In this document: positions 1-7,807 of the stretch, piece by piece | How the letters are laid out: every line of letters starts with the position of its first letter | Numbering within the stretch: position 1 is the stretch's first letter | DNA from: Ignavibacteriota bacterium | GTDB lineage: Bacteria; Bacteroidota; Ignavibacteria; UBA10030 | Reading direction: 5' to 3' | Assembly (NCBI GenBank): GCA_003170475.1 | Contig: PMZI01000039.1 | Coordinates: 1 to 47,962, forward strand | Length of the DNA stretch: 47,962 nucleotides | Program-made: the position numbers and the translations under genes | Notes under the pieces: generated by a model | Seen by the model: only the letters and a program-made list of their open reading frames with translations | Database searches by the model: none | Told to the model about the DNA's origin: nothing

Positions 1-123
1 GCGGGGATCCCAGTAGCGCCCACAAAGGCATTTATGATTTCCGATTTATAAATTTGGATGGTTCTGCTATCATGTAGATAGCGAATCAATTGACATACAG
101 CTTCATAGAGCTGCAAACATCAA
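1..123. other. Window edge, no gene seen
   Basis: No convincing reading frame, RNA gene or repeat is visible here. The stretch is AT-rich and leads into a terminator, so it is probably the untranslated end of a rightward gene lying outside the window. Confidence 0.4.
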
Positions 124-157
124 AATGCGGATTCGGGAAGCCGGATTCGCATTTTTT
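124..157 (+). terminator. Intrinsic terminator
   Basis: A 13-bp stem (124-136 paired with 141-153, two G-T pairs) closes a GAAG tetraloop and runs into a tract of six T. This is a classic Rho-independent terminator, most likely for a gene to the left of the window. It insulates the msrB gene that follows. Confidence 0.8.
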
Positions 158-202
158 GTCCCATTCGCCCATTAACGTGGCATTGCTTTTCTCTAGCGAT
201 CG

Positions 203-736
203 ATGCAACTGTTTTTCGTATCCAGTTGTTCTGAGAGTGAAGAAGAGCCTTTACAGAAACAGCAAATGATTGCGATGACGACAATGCGCGAGAGTTCTTT
301 TTTCGCCGCTGCACTGCACGACACCTACTCCAAAACTCAGCCCAAAGTTGTGAAGAGCGAGGCCGAATGGAGAGCCCTTCTCACACCGGAACAATACCAT
401 ATTGCCCGTGATCAGGGGACAGAGCGCCCGTTCTGTGGGTTGCTGAATGATGAGAAACGACCGGGAATCTACTCCTGCATCTGCTGCGGATTACCTCTTT
501 TCTCGTCGGATGCAAAGTTCCATTCTGGAACCGGATGGCCGAGTTTCTTCCAGCCTGTTCGGAAAGACCACATCTCGGAAGTGAGCGATAAAAGCTGGGG
601 AATGATGCGGACAGAGATTAACTGCGCCCGATGCGATGCACATCTGGGGCATGTGTTCGATGACGGACCGCGGCCGACGGGCCTGCGCTACTGCCTGAAT
701 TCAGAATCGCTGCATTTCACTGAAGTGGAGCGGTAG
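203..736 (+). CDS. msrB: Peptide-methionine (R)-S-oxide reductase MsrB
   Basis: Repairs oxidised proteins by reducing methionine-R-sulfoxide. Visible family marks, in order: a first zinc CxxC in YSCICCG, the substrate-pocket GTGWPSF, a second zinc CxxC in [12 protein letters not shown], and the catalytic cysteine in RYCLNSESL. The single SelR domain spans about residues 40-177. An in-frame stop sits three codons before the ATG, so the start cannot lie much further upstream. The first residues ([11 protein letters not shown]) look like the tail of a lipoprotein signal without its charged, hydrophobic front. Either the true start is one of the downstream ATGs (266, 275 or 284) or the 5' end has been shortened. 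The gene converges with the leftward gene ending at 824. Confidence 0.93.
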   Translation: MQLFFVSSCSESEEEPLQKQQMIAMTTMRESSFFAAALHDTYSKTQPKVVKSEAEWRALLTPEQYHIARDQGTERPFCGLLNDEKRPGIYSCICCGLPLFSSDAKFHSGTGWPSFFQPVRKDHISEVSDKSWGMMRTEINCARCDAHLGHVFDDGPRPTGLRYCLNSESLHFTEVER

Positions 737-783
737 ATCGGATCTACTGATGAGGATGAAATGGCGGGCGAAGCGAACAAGCT

Positions 784-801
784 GCTTCAATGCATTGAAG
801 C
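784..801. repeat. Perfect 18-bp palindrome between convergent genes
   Basis: GCTTCAATG followed by its exact reverse complement, lying between the end of msrB and the end of the leftward gene at 824. There is no T tract on either side, so a terminator role is only a guess from position. Confidence 0.4.
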
Positions 802-823
802 TACCTGGCCGTTCCTCTCGCTG

Positions 824-1873
824 CTATTCAAGGAAATTGCGGAGTGCATCCCAGAACGAGTTTGGCCGCTGCCGGGGATAGGTGTAGTGGCTCTTTTGTA
901 TCAGTCCGATCGGTCCTTCGTAAATGCCGCCGTGCATCCAGACGTCAAGAACCCGCACTGCGATCGTATTCTCTTTATCCGGAAGCAGTAATGAAGCTGG
1001 AATTGTGTACGCCCGCAGCTGTTGATAATCTTTTGTGTATCCGTCCGCGCCGATCCGGTGCTTCATGTCGCCGGTCGTACCAATAAGCTGACCATTCACA
1101 TACGTCTGATCATAGTCGTCGATCTTTCCCATCAGCAGGATCAATCTCCTGCCAACAAGGTCCTGGGGGAGCTTGAATTTCATCCTGTACCAGGCGTAGC
1201 CGTCATAGTCCTTGTAGCCCTGAACGTCCCAGAGAAGAGGTACTTTCAGAAGTTGCCATCGTGAATCATCGAATGAGCTCTCAGCCCAGGCTTTGTTATC
1301 GCCGACTTTGAACTTCCATTGACCCGACAGATCGAGGTCCGGCTCGGGAGAATTCATCGACTGGTAGAATCCCACACTGCCGTGCGTCAATCCCCCGGCT
1401 TGCTTGTAGTCGTACACCCGAACAGCGATGACGTTGTCCCTGTCGTCGAACAAATAATCCTGCGGGACCGGACATCGGAAATCGATGCCATATGCGCTGT
1501 AGAAGTTCGGGGGGAAGATCCCATCGTAACCAATCATCTTCCCATTCAAGAAGATCTCACCCGCGTCGTCAATGTGACCCAGCTTCAGATATAATGGTTT
1601 GTCATGAAAACGGCTCCTCACGCTGAAGTGCTTCCTGTACCAGGCGTAACCATCATAGCCCGGATATCCCTGCTCTTCCCACGGAGACGGGACCCGGATA
1701 TTATCCCATCGTGAGTCATCAAATTCATACTGAGACCACTCCGCATTGTCTCCGAGCTCGAATTTCCAGCGCCCACTCAGATCGAGCACCTGTCTCAGGT
1801 CGAGGGTCTGGCCTGGTGAGAGACTGAGCGCACACAGCGAGCAAATGATAACTGCGAAAATGTTGTTGCGCAT
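824..1873 (-). CDS. Secreted protein with two GH2-type sugar-binding (jelly-roll) domains
   Basis: A 349-residue exported protein. The start is the ATG at 1873 because a clean signal peptide follows (MRNNIFAVIICSLCALSLS) and GAGG sits just upstream; an in-frame start at 1975 would add 34 residues without signal character. The mature part is a tandem duplication of about 150 residues. Each copy opens with LDLSG-WKF, continues with FDDSRW, then YDGYAWYR, then a G-IDD...NG segment and IAVRV. This is the pattern of the N-terminal galactose-binding-like domain of family 2 glycosidases. No catalytic barrel is present, so the likely role is carbohydrate binding rather than hydrolysis. It follows the 148-residue secreted protein by 98 bp on the same strand. 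Confidence 0.75.
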   Translation of the reverse strand: MRNNIFAVIICSLCALSLSPGQTLDLRQVLDLSGRWKFELGDNAEWSQYEFDDSRWDNIRVPSPWEEQGYPGYDGYAWYRKHFSVRSRFHDKPLYLKLGHIDDAGEIFLNGKMIGYDGIFPPNFYSAYGIDFRCPVPQDYLFDDRDNVIAVRVYDYKQAGGLTHGSVGFYQSMNSPEPDLDLSGQWKFKVGDNKAWAESSFDDSRWQLLKVPLLWDVQGYKDYDGYAWYRMKFKLPQDLVGRRLILLMGKIDDYDQTYVNGQLIGTTGDMKHRIGADGYTKDYQQLRAYTIPASLLLPDKENTIAVRVLDVWMHGGIYEGPIGLIQKSHYTYPRQRPNSFWDALRNFLE

Positions 1874-1971
1874 GATTCCTCGGTGTTCTTCTACATGCCG
1901 CGGCAGATGATCGTTCATCCGCGTCGGGGTGAACGGACAGGCGACACTCCAACTATCATCGCTGTTGAGTG

Positions 1972-2418
1972 TCACCGCACAACCAGATTGGTGCGTGGCA
2001 GAAGCTTTGGTGCGATCTCTTCAAGGATTCCGTCGCCATTGCCATCCCTGTGTTCAACAAAACTCTGGAACGTCGTCGGTTCCCCGAATACTTCCAGAGC
2101 TGTGAATGCCTTGTAGCGTATCTCCCGGGTCGATCCCCGTACGGCAAGTTCTTCCAATTTGGCGTGGATCGTGCTGAGATCCAGCCTCGGATACGCTATG
2201 CGCATGTAGGTGAGGTGACCGAGCGCGGCTTCGACAACTCCCGGCACGTCGGAGTCCAGGCATCGCTGGTAGTTCGTGACTATCCGCGGCAGGTTCATGT
2301 GTTGCTGACTCTGTGGGACCGGTGTTTGTTCCTGCTGCGGCACCTGAGATTCCTGGGGCTTTGCTGATGCAGTGGCCATCATGACCAAGACGACTGCGGC
2401 GCTCATATACGTTTTCAT
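1972..2418 (-). CDS. Small secreted helical protein with an EF-hand-like loop
   Basis: 148 residues, not a family I can name. A signal peptide (about residues 1-19) is followed by a Gln/Pro-rich linker. The core (about 45-115) consists of amphipathic helices, perhaps a pair of HEAT-like repeats. Near the C-terminus DGNGDGILEE matches the calcium-binding EF-hand/dockerin loop pattern D-x-N-x-D-G. GGGAG lies about 8 bases before the ATG. It heads a leftward pair with the sugar-binding-domain protein, suggesting both act outside the cytoplasm. Confidence 0.7.
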   Translation of the reverse strand: MKTYMSAAVVLVMMATASAKPQESQVPQQEQTPVPQSQQHMNLPRIVTNYQRCLDSDVPGVVEAALGHLTYMRIAYPRLDLSTIHAKLEELAVRGSTREIRYKAFTALEVFGEPTTFQSFVEHRDGNGDGILEEIAPKLLPRTNLVVR

Positions 2419-2572
2419 GACATTCTCCCGATACGTGGTGTAACTGGCCTGTGAACTATGTGCTACACAAGAAAGTTACGGTTCAATTTTCCGGGAGGTG
2501 TCTCATTCGTGTTTCAATATTGTAAAAAGATGTCTCCGCCGTATTGCGGCCTTCCAGAGTGGCTGAAATCAC

Positions 2573-3259
2573 TCACTGTACAACGAGTTTGTAGCCTATG
2601 CCATGGATCGTGATGATGCGCTTCGGCGATCCGGGATCTTCCTCAATTTTCTGTCGGAGCTTGAGCATGAAATTGTCGACCGTCCGTGTGCTGATCGAGT
2701 CGTCATATCCCCACACCTGTGTGAGAAGTTCGTCGCGCGTGACGGTCTTGTTCCGGTGGATCCACAGGTGCTTCATGATCTCAAATTCTCTTGGGCTCAG
2801 GGTGAGGGACTGGCCGTCCCGCGTTGCAGTGAAGGACGCAAAATCCAGAACCAGGTCATCAACGACCATCCGCTCTGAGGGAACTGCGGCGATTCCCTCG
2901 GCTCTCCTTAGCACGGCCTTGATGCGGGCCATGAGCTCGCGCACACTGAAGGGCTTTGTGATATAATCGTCGGCTCCGAGCTCGAGGCCAAGGACCTTGT
3001 CGATCTCTTCGCCCCGCGCCGTCAGCATGATGATAGGAGTGGTAATCCCTCGTTGGCGCGCCCGTTTGCAGACGTCCAGACCCGAGAGCCGCGGGAGCAT
3101 CACGTCAAGAATAATGAGGTCATACGATCCTTCGACGATCTTCTTGAGCGCACTCTCTCCGTCGGTCGCGGCATCGACGTGATAGTTCTCGAACTCCAGA
3201 TTATCCCTCAGTCCACGCAGCATCTCACGTTCATCTTCAACAACCAGTATATTCGACAT
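2573..3259 (-). CDS. OmpR/PhoB-family response regulator
   Basis: 228 residues. The N-terminal receiver domain has the acidic pair E8-D9, the phospho-acceptor D52 (in LIILDVMLPRLSG) and the conserved lysine in ITKPFSV. The C-terminal half is a winged-helix DNA-binding domain ending in TIHGIGYKL, typical of OmpR/PhoB. The ATG at 3259 is preceded by GAGAG; a TTG four codons earlier is less likely. Its gene lies 20 bp after the histidine kinase stop, so the two form one operon and almost certainly a phosphorelay pair. The signal and regulon are unknown; the neighbours give no clue beyond envelope proteins on both sides. Confidence 0.93.
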   Translation of the reverse strand: MSNILVVEDEREMLRGLRDNLEFENYHVDAATDGESALKKIVEGSYDLIILDVMLPRLSGLDVCKRARQRGITTPIIMLTARGEEIDKVLGLELGADDYITKPFSVRELMARIKAVLRRAEGIAAVPSERMVVDDLVLDFASFTATRDGQSLTLSPREFEIMKHLWIHRNKTVTRDELLTQVWGYDDSISTRTVDNFMLKLRQKIEEDPGSPKRIITIHGIGYKLVVQ

Positions 3260-3279
3260 TGAATCTCTCAAATGGTGAA

Positions 3280-4884
3280 TTACGTTCTGTCTGCGACGAT
3301 GGGGAAGGAGAGCCTGAACGTGCTTCCCGTCCCCGGGCGACTATCGACCGTGACTTCGCCGTGATGTGCGTCCATGATGTGCCTAACCAGGGTCAGTCCA
3401 AGTCCGCTGCCGCGCACTTCATGCGTCAGTCCGGTCGAGACACGGTAAAACTTTTCAAAGATTTTCGCCTGATCCTGCTCTGCAATGCCTATGCCGTGAT
3501 CGTGGACATCAACGAAGACGCTCTGTGGCGTCTTGCCTGTGCTGATCCTGATCCACTTCTGGCTTCCGGCATATTTCATTGCGTTGTCAATGATGTTCAG
3601 CAACGCCTCAGAGATCGCTTCACTGTCTGCACTGATCTCCGGGAGCGGTTCGACAAATTCCTTCTCGACCGTATATCCCATGTGATCAAATTGAGATTGA
3701 TAGGATGCGAGAACCAGAGTGACCACGGAGTTGATATCGACAGGGGAGAGGTGATAGGCTTTTTTTCCGGACTCTATCCGGGAAAAACTGAGAACGTTAT
3801 TGATCAGTCCCGTGAGCCGTTCGGTCTCCCGGACGATCGTTGAGTAGTACTCCTGTTTTTTCTCCTCGGTGGGCACGCGGCCCATCTCAAGAGTCTCACC
3901 GAACATGCGGATGAGTGCGAGCGGAGTGCGCAGCTCATGGGAAACATTCGAGACAAAATCGGACTGCATGCGGGTAAGTTGCATTTCGCGGCGCACGGTG
4001 CGGTACAAAAACCAGGCTCCAAGCAGAATCATCAAATCAAGAATCACAAAATGGGCCACGTTGGTGTTGAAGGTGCCCCGGGCGAGCTCTTCGATGGTCC
4101 TCCCATGCATCCGGATCCCGAGGGTGTACCCGGGGAAGAGCCACAGATCTTTCGTCTGACGTTCATCGCCGGGGTTAAGCGGCTCGGTTGCATAGAGTTG
4201 TCCACCGTCGGCGTTGCGCACTACGGAGAGGATGAACTCGCCGGCCGCCGTTTCATCAAGTTTCTGTCGCAGAGAATTCAGGACGAACAGTTCAGGATCA
4301 AGAATGAGGACGGCGATCGCTTTCACGTTCACCGAGGTCCGCGTCATGAAGACAAGGCCGGTAGACTTTTCACCCTTCGAATTCACTACCGCAACACCGC
4401 TTATTTTTCTGTATCCGGTTTCTTCAAGGTGGCTCAATTGCGTGATGAGGGGTTGGCTGGACCGAATCAACTTCAGGATATCCGACTGGCGTACGATGAT
4501 TGAGGTAGTATCATCGTGTCTTGAAACCGAGAGCGTTACCGCATTGCCGGCAGTGTCGGCAAGAAACAGTGCCCGGATCCCGCTGTTGGATGAAAGGAAC
4601 GACTTGAAATTCGCTGCGGATGGATGTATTGCGGGAGCATGACCGGGCTCCATGATTCGATTGATCTCTCGTGCCCATCCATCTGCTATGTCCCAGGCGT
4701 ATTGGTTGACCGAAAAGAGAGCCGCGTCAAGTTGTTGGCGATACGTGCGCTCGACAAGCTTCTCGCTCTGTGATAGGGAACTTATCTCAAAGGCTGTAAA
4801 GATAACTGCAGGGAGAAGGATAAGGAGGACAACGACCGTTGTGAGCGATCTCAGAAAGTTATGTTGTCTCTTTATCTTGAACAC
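3280..4884 (-). CDS. Sensor histidine kinase, membrane-bound
   Basis: About 534 residues from a GTG at 4884. That start is chosen because the next residues are basic and lead straight into a membrane helix (TTVVVLLILLPAVIF); the frame stays open to 4986 but the extra part is Cys/His-rich and non-protein-like, and no good ribosome site marks either. An extracytoplasmic domain of about 250 residues is followed by a second helix (VILDLMILLGAWFLY), then the phospho-acceptor H316 in SHELRTPLALIR, the N box in NIIDNAMKYAG, and ATP-binding DHGIGI and GSGLGLTL. No HAMP domain is obvious. The partner is the response regulator immediately downstream. Confidence 0.9.
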   Translation of the reverse strand: MFKIKRQHNFLRSLTTVVVLLILLPAVIFTAFEISSLSQSEKLVERTYRQQLDAALFSVNQYAWDIADGWAREINRIMEPGHAPAIHPSAANFKSFLSSNSGIRALFLADTAGNAVTLSVSRHDDTTSIIVRQSDILKLIRSSQPLITQLSHLEETGYRKISGVAVVNSKGEKSTGLVFMTRTSVNVKAIAVLILDPELFVLNSLRQKLDETAAGEFILSVVRNADGGQLYATEPLNPGDERQTKDLWLFPGYTLGIRMHGRTIEELARGTFNTNVAHFVILDLMILLGAWFLYRTVRREMQLTRMQSDFVSNVSHELRTPLALIRMFGETLEMGRVPTEEKKQEYYSTIVRETERLTGLINNVLSFSRIESGKKAYHLSPVDINSVVTLVLASYQSQFDHMGYTVEKEFVEPLPEISADSEAISEALLNIIDNAMKYAGSQKWIRISTGKTPQSVFVDVHDHGIGIAEQDQAKIFEKFYRVSTGLTHEVRGSGLGLTLVRHIMDAHHGEVTVDSRPGTGSTFRLSFPIVADRT

Positions 4885-5224
4885 GGTGATATGGCTGCAA
4901 TGAACGGATTGATTACTGTCAGAAAGTAGGCAATGAAGGGGCAATGTGCAAGTCTGCAAGCGGCCTGTTCCATCCCTCTGCTCCAAAAAAACACCTCACC
5001 TGCAGAGATTCCTAGAATGTTGAGTGAATCCACATCGGAACTTCTGAACTCTAGCATTGTTCTACAGGTACCCGGGGGGGCGAAGAGTCCTGATGCGTTC
5101 TCCACGGAGCACAAATATATTTTCCACGAAGTCCAAGGCGCGGTTCGACGCTGAGACAGCAGAGTTGGCACGCACTCCGTTCGGTCCGCATTGCGATAAT
5201 ATCCATCACACACAGGGGGCATCG
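4885..5224. other. Divergent intergenic region
   Basis: 340 bp between the leftward kinase and the rightward lipoprotein. It must hold promoters for both. A GATAATAT sequence near 5195 is -10-like but has no good -35 partner. No clear operator or hairpin was found. Confidence 0.4.
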
Positions 5225-7201
5225 TTGAATTCCATCGCTCTTCGTACATCTCTCGCTTTGGCATTGATTCTCCTCACGCTTTCGAGTTGCGCGAAGAAGG
5301 CGGACACAGTCGCAGGTCCATCCGATACTACACCTAATGCTCCCGGTACGCCAGTAACGGTGGAGCGTCGAACTCAGATATTGGACACGCTCTCGGCACT
5401 CGACAATTCGTTGTCGGGTCTTGATCCGAATACGGCGAACCAAAAGCTCCTGAATCTGCTTCGGTCGATGCCCGAAATTGCTAAGGCCGGGATATCGCCT
5501 GGCGGAGCCGTATGGGCAACATTTACTGATCGAAGGGTATTCATCAAGACCTCTTCCTTTGAAAATACAACATTAATTCCAAACGCATTGTCCATTGCAC
5601 AGGCTCAAACGTCGACATCATTGAGAAAAGTCACGGACAATCTTCCCACAACGAAAACAGCTACTGTCCTGAACGCCCTCGGAACTGCATTCGAGAAGTC
5701 CGATGCCGGGTACTATGGAGCCGAACAAACCCGAAAGGACATCGGTGATTTCCTCACGAGCGCTGGATACTCGGTGCGGCCGGGCAATGATGCATCAGTC
5801 AACGGATTGAAACAAGTGAACGGGGACGACGCCGTGTTCCACATGACAGCACACGGTGAAGAGGTTACGGTACTCTTCAATGACAAAGACAGCGTTCGAT
5901 ATTATTGCATTTGGACATCCGATCAGCGATCTCCTGAACTCGATGCGAAGTTCCAACCTGAGTTCGACGCTGAGGAATTGTGCTATCTGAAAGCTCCGAA
6001 CACCGCAAGTCTCTTCGGGGTAAAAGATGAGGTGCATTATGCAATCACTCCCAATTTCGTTCTGAATCACATGCACTTTGGGCTCAACAGTTTGGTGTAC
6101 ATCACCGCCTGTTTTAGCGGGTCACCCGAATCAAATCTAATGGTTGCCGCTTTTGGAAGCAGGGGTGCTTCTGTGTATGCAGGTTGGTCAACGTACGTTC
6201 AAGGTCAGGGTGCGTTCTATGCGGCACGCTTCTTCTTTGACCGCGCCTTGGGCATGAACAGGGTGAAACCCACCCCTAATCCCCCTCAACGACCGTTTGA
6301 ATACTACCTCGTTCATGAGGACATGCAGTACCGGGGGATTGACAAGACCACGGCAGTCGTGAAGGGGAAAACGTATTCGGCCACTCTCTCTTTCAATCAG
6401 ATGAAGGACGATTTCGCGATATTCCTCCCGACCATTCAACTCAGCGCCATCACGGACCAAACGAAACTCTATATCGATGGGACCTTTGGAAAGATCCCCG
6501 GGGTCGTCAAGTTCAACGGCAGTCCCCTCACCATCGATCCATGGAAAAGTTCAACGTTATCGATGGTTAGCCCTCCAACGGGTGGATTGCTCTGGGTCGA
6601 AGTCAACGGACTGGCGAGCAACAAGATACCACTTACCGAGTGGGATGGCACCATCACCTATACGTACACGGGTAGAGGAACCCTGGAGCAAACGGTGACG
6701 CTGAATCTGGTCTTTATTGCCGATGTGCATCGCTATCGATCCGTCTCCGGAGCAGATCAGATTTGGGCAGACAATGATTACTGGGGCGGCCTCCGAGGGA
6801 TCTTCGTCTCTCCGAAATCGTCGGGATCGTATGTCGCCTCTGGAGAATACCGGGACCCGACGACACACGAGGTGCTGGAATCGTGGACCGGCGGAGGGAG
6901 CATACCGGCCGGGATATTTCCATCATTGACCACGGGGTTCTCCGTGCTGGGAATGGTCGACAGTGTGGGAAGTGAGGCACAGCTCATCTTGTCGCTCAGT
7001 GCACCTTACAGTCTCTTTACCAAGCAGAGCGGAGCCCAGCCCGCCACAATAAACTTGGGTGGACTAGGTAGCATCGATGTGCCCGTCAAACCCGGATTTG
7101 TTTTGCCCCCCTGGAGTGATTCGTCCGGAACGGCAAAGCTCACATGGTCGGGATCAACTCCAGACCCGAGGTACGTTCAAAAACCAACCGATCAACGATA
7201 G
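5225..7201 (+). CDS. Large lipoprotein with a caspase-like His/Cys arrangement
   Basis: 658 residues, starting at a TTG (5225) preceded by AGGGGG with 5-base spacing. A lipoprotein signal follows at once (LALALILLTLSSC, lipobox cysteine about residue 20), so the protein is probably anchored to a membrane. Two motifs stand out. One is a hydrophobic strand ending in H210-G (FHMTAHGEE); the other is a strand ending in C296 (VYITACFSGS), 86 residues later. A strand-HG followed by a strand-C is how clan CD peptidases (caspases, metacaspases, gingipains) place their catalytic dyad. The C-terminal half is beta-rich and probably carries a binding domain. I do not recognise the family overall; the peptidase idea is inference from two motifs. 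Confidence 0.6.
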   Translation: MNSIALRTSLALALILLTLSSCAKKADTVAGPSDTTPNAPGTPVTVERRTQILDTLSALDNSLSGLDPNTANQKLLNLLRSMPEIAKAGISPGGAVWATFTDRRVFIKTSSFENTTLIPNALSIAQAQTSTSLRKVTDNLPTTKTATVLNALGTAFEKSDAGYYGAEQTRKDIGDFLTSAGYSVRPGNDASVNGLKQVNGDDAVFHMTAHGEEVTVLFNDKDSVRYYCIWTSDQRSPELDAKFQPEFDAEELCYLKAPNTASLFGVKDEVHYAITPNFVLNHMHFGLNSLVYITACFSGSPESNLMVAAFGSRGASVYAGWSTYVQGQGAFYAARFFFDRALGMNRVKPTPNPPQRPFEYYLVHEDMQYRGIDKTTAVVKGKTYSATLSFNQMKDDFAIFLPTIQLSAITDQTKLYIDGTFGKIPGVVKFNGSPLTIDPWKSSTLSMVSPPTGGLLWVEVNGLASNKIPLTEWDGTITYTYTGRGTLEQTVTLNLVFIADVHRYRSVSGADQIWADNDYWGGLRGIFVSPKSSGSYVASGEYRDPTTHEVLESWTGGGSIPAGIFPSLTTGFSVLGMVDSVGSEAQLILSLSAPYSLFTKQSGAQPATINLGGLGSIDVPVKPGFVLPPWSDSSGTAKLTWSGSTPDPRYVQKPTDQR

Positions 7202-7211
7202 CAGCGAGTTG

Positions 7212-7235
7212 GAGCCCGGTGCAAACGCCGGGCTC
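7212..7235 (+). terminator. Possible weak terminator hairpin
   Basis: A 9-bp GC-rich stem (7212-7220 with 7227-7235, one G-T pair) starts 10 bases after the lipoprotein stop. No T tract follows directly, so termination here would be weak or need another factor. Confidence 0.4.
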
Positions 7236-7332
7236 ATGAGACGCGAGTCTCAAACACAGTGTCTTTTGATTGATTTTGCCCGCCTGTTTCAGTACGTTGC
7301 CCTCCATCCGAATTCTCTCCCAAAAGTGAACT

Positions 7333-7782
7333 ATGAATGACAGTGGAAAGAATAGCTCAGAGAGCGGGCTCTTTTCCTATCTGAAAACCGGCGTCTTCAG
7401 CCCCCGTCTGATTAAGTTTGGCATTGTCGGCGCGAGCGGAACGGTTGTCAACGTCGGCTGTCTCTACCTCTTTACTGAATTTGCCCGGATTCCGTACTTC
7501 ATTGCCAGTCTCATCGCCATCGAACTCTCCATCATTTCCAATTTCACCATCAATTTCCTCTGGACATGGCGTGACAGGTCAAAGGAAGGCACTCTCTGGA
7601 AACAGATTGTTCGCTATCACATCGGTGCCGGGGCAACGGCGTTTCTGGGAAACTACCTTATCATGATCGCTTTGACGGAATTCTTCGGGATGCACTACAT
7701 GATCTCGAACCTCGTTGGCATCGCGGTGGGAACGTTTTCCAACTACCTCATCAACGACCTCTGGACCTTCAAGAAAAAGTGA
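7333..7782 (+). CDS. GtrA family membrane protein
   Basis: 149 residues with four predicted membrane helices, the whole length of a GtrA domain. Typical marks include FGIVGASGTVVN in the first helix and the closing YLINDLWTF. GtrA proteins assist transfer or flipping of polyprenyl-linked sugars used to decorate surface polysaccharides. It sits 25 bp before a GT-C glycosyltransferase on the same strand, so the two probably act on the same lipid-linked sugar. Confidence 0.88.
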   Translation: MNDSGKNSSESGLFSYLKTGVFSPRLIKFGIVGASGTVVNVGCLYLFTEFARIPYFIASLIAIELSIISNFTINFLWTWRDRSKEGTLWKQIVRYHIGAGATAFLGNYLIMIALTEFFGMHYMISNLVGIAVGTFSNYLINDLWTFKKK

Positions 7783-7807
7783 GCTTGGCCTCGATAGAAA
7801 ACCGACA

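Noticed and set aside
3259-3843. 194-codon frame opposite the histidine kinase
   Set aside because: Lies entirely on the opposite strand of conserved kinase motifs; shadow.
7077-7340. 87-codon frame after the lipoprotein
   Set aside because: Overlaps the lipoprotein end in another frame and the GtrA start, with no signal, domain or ribosome site.
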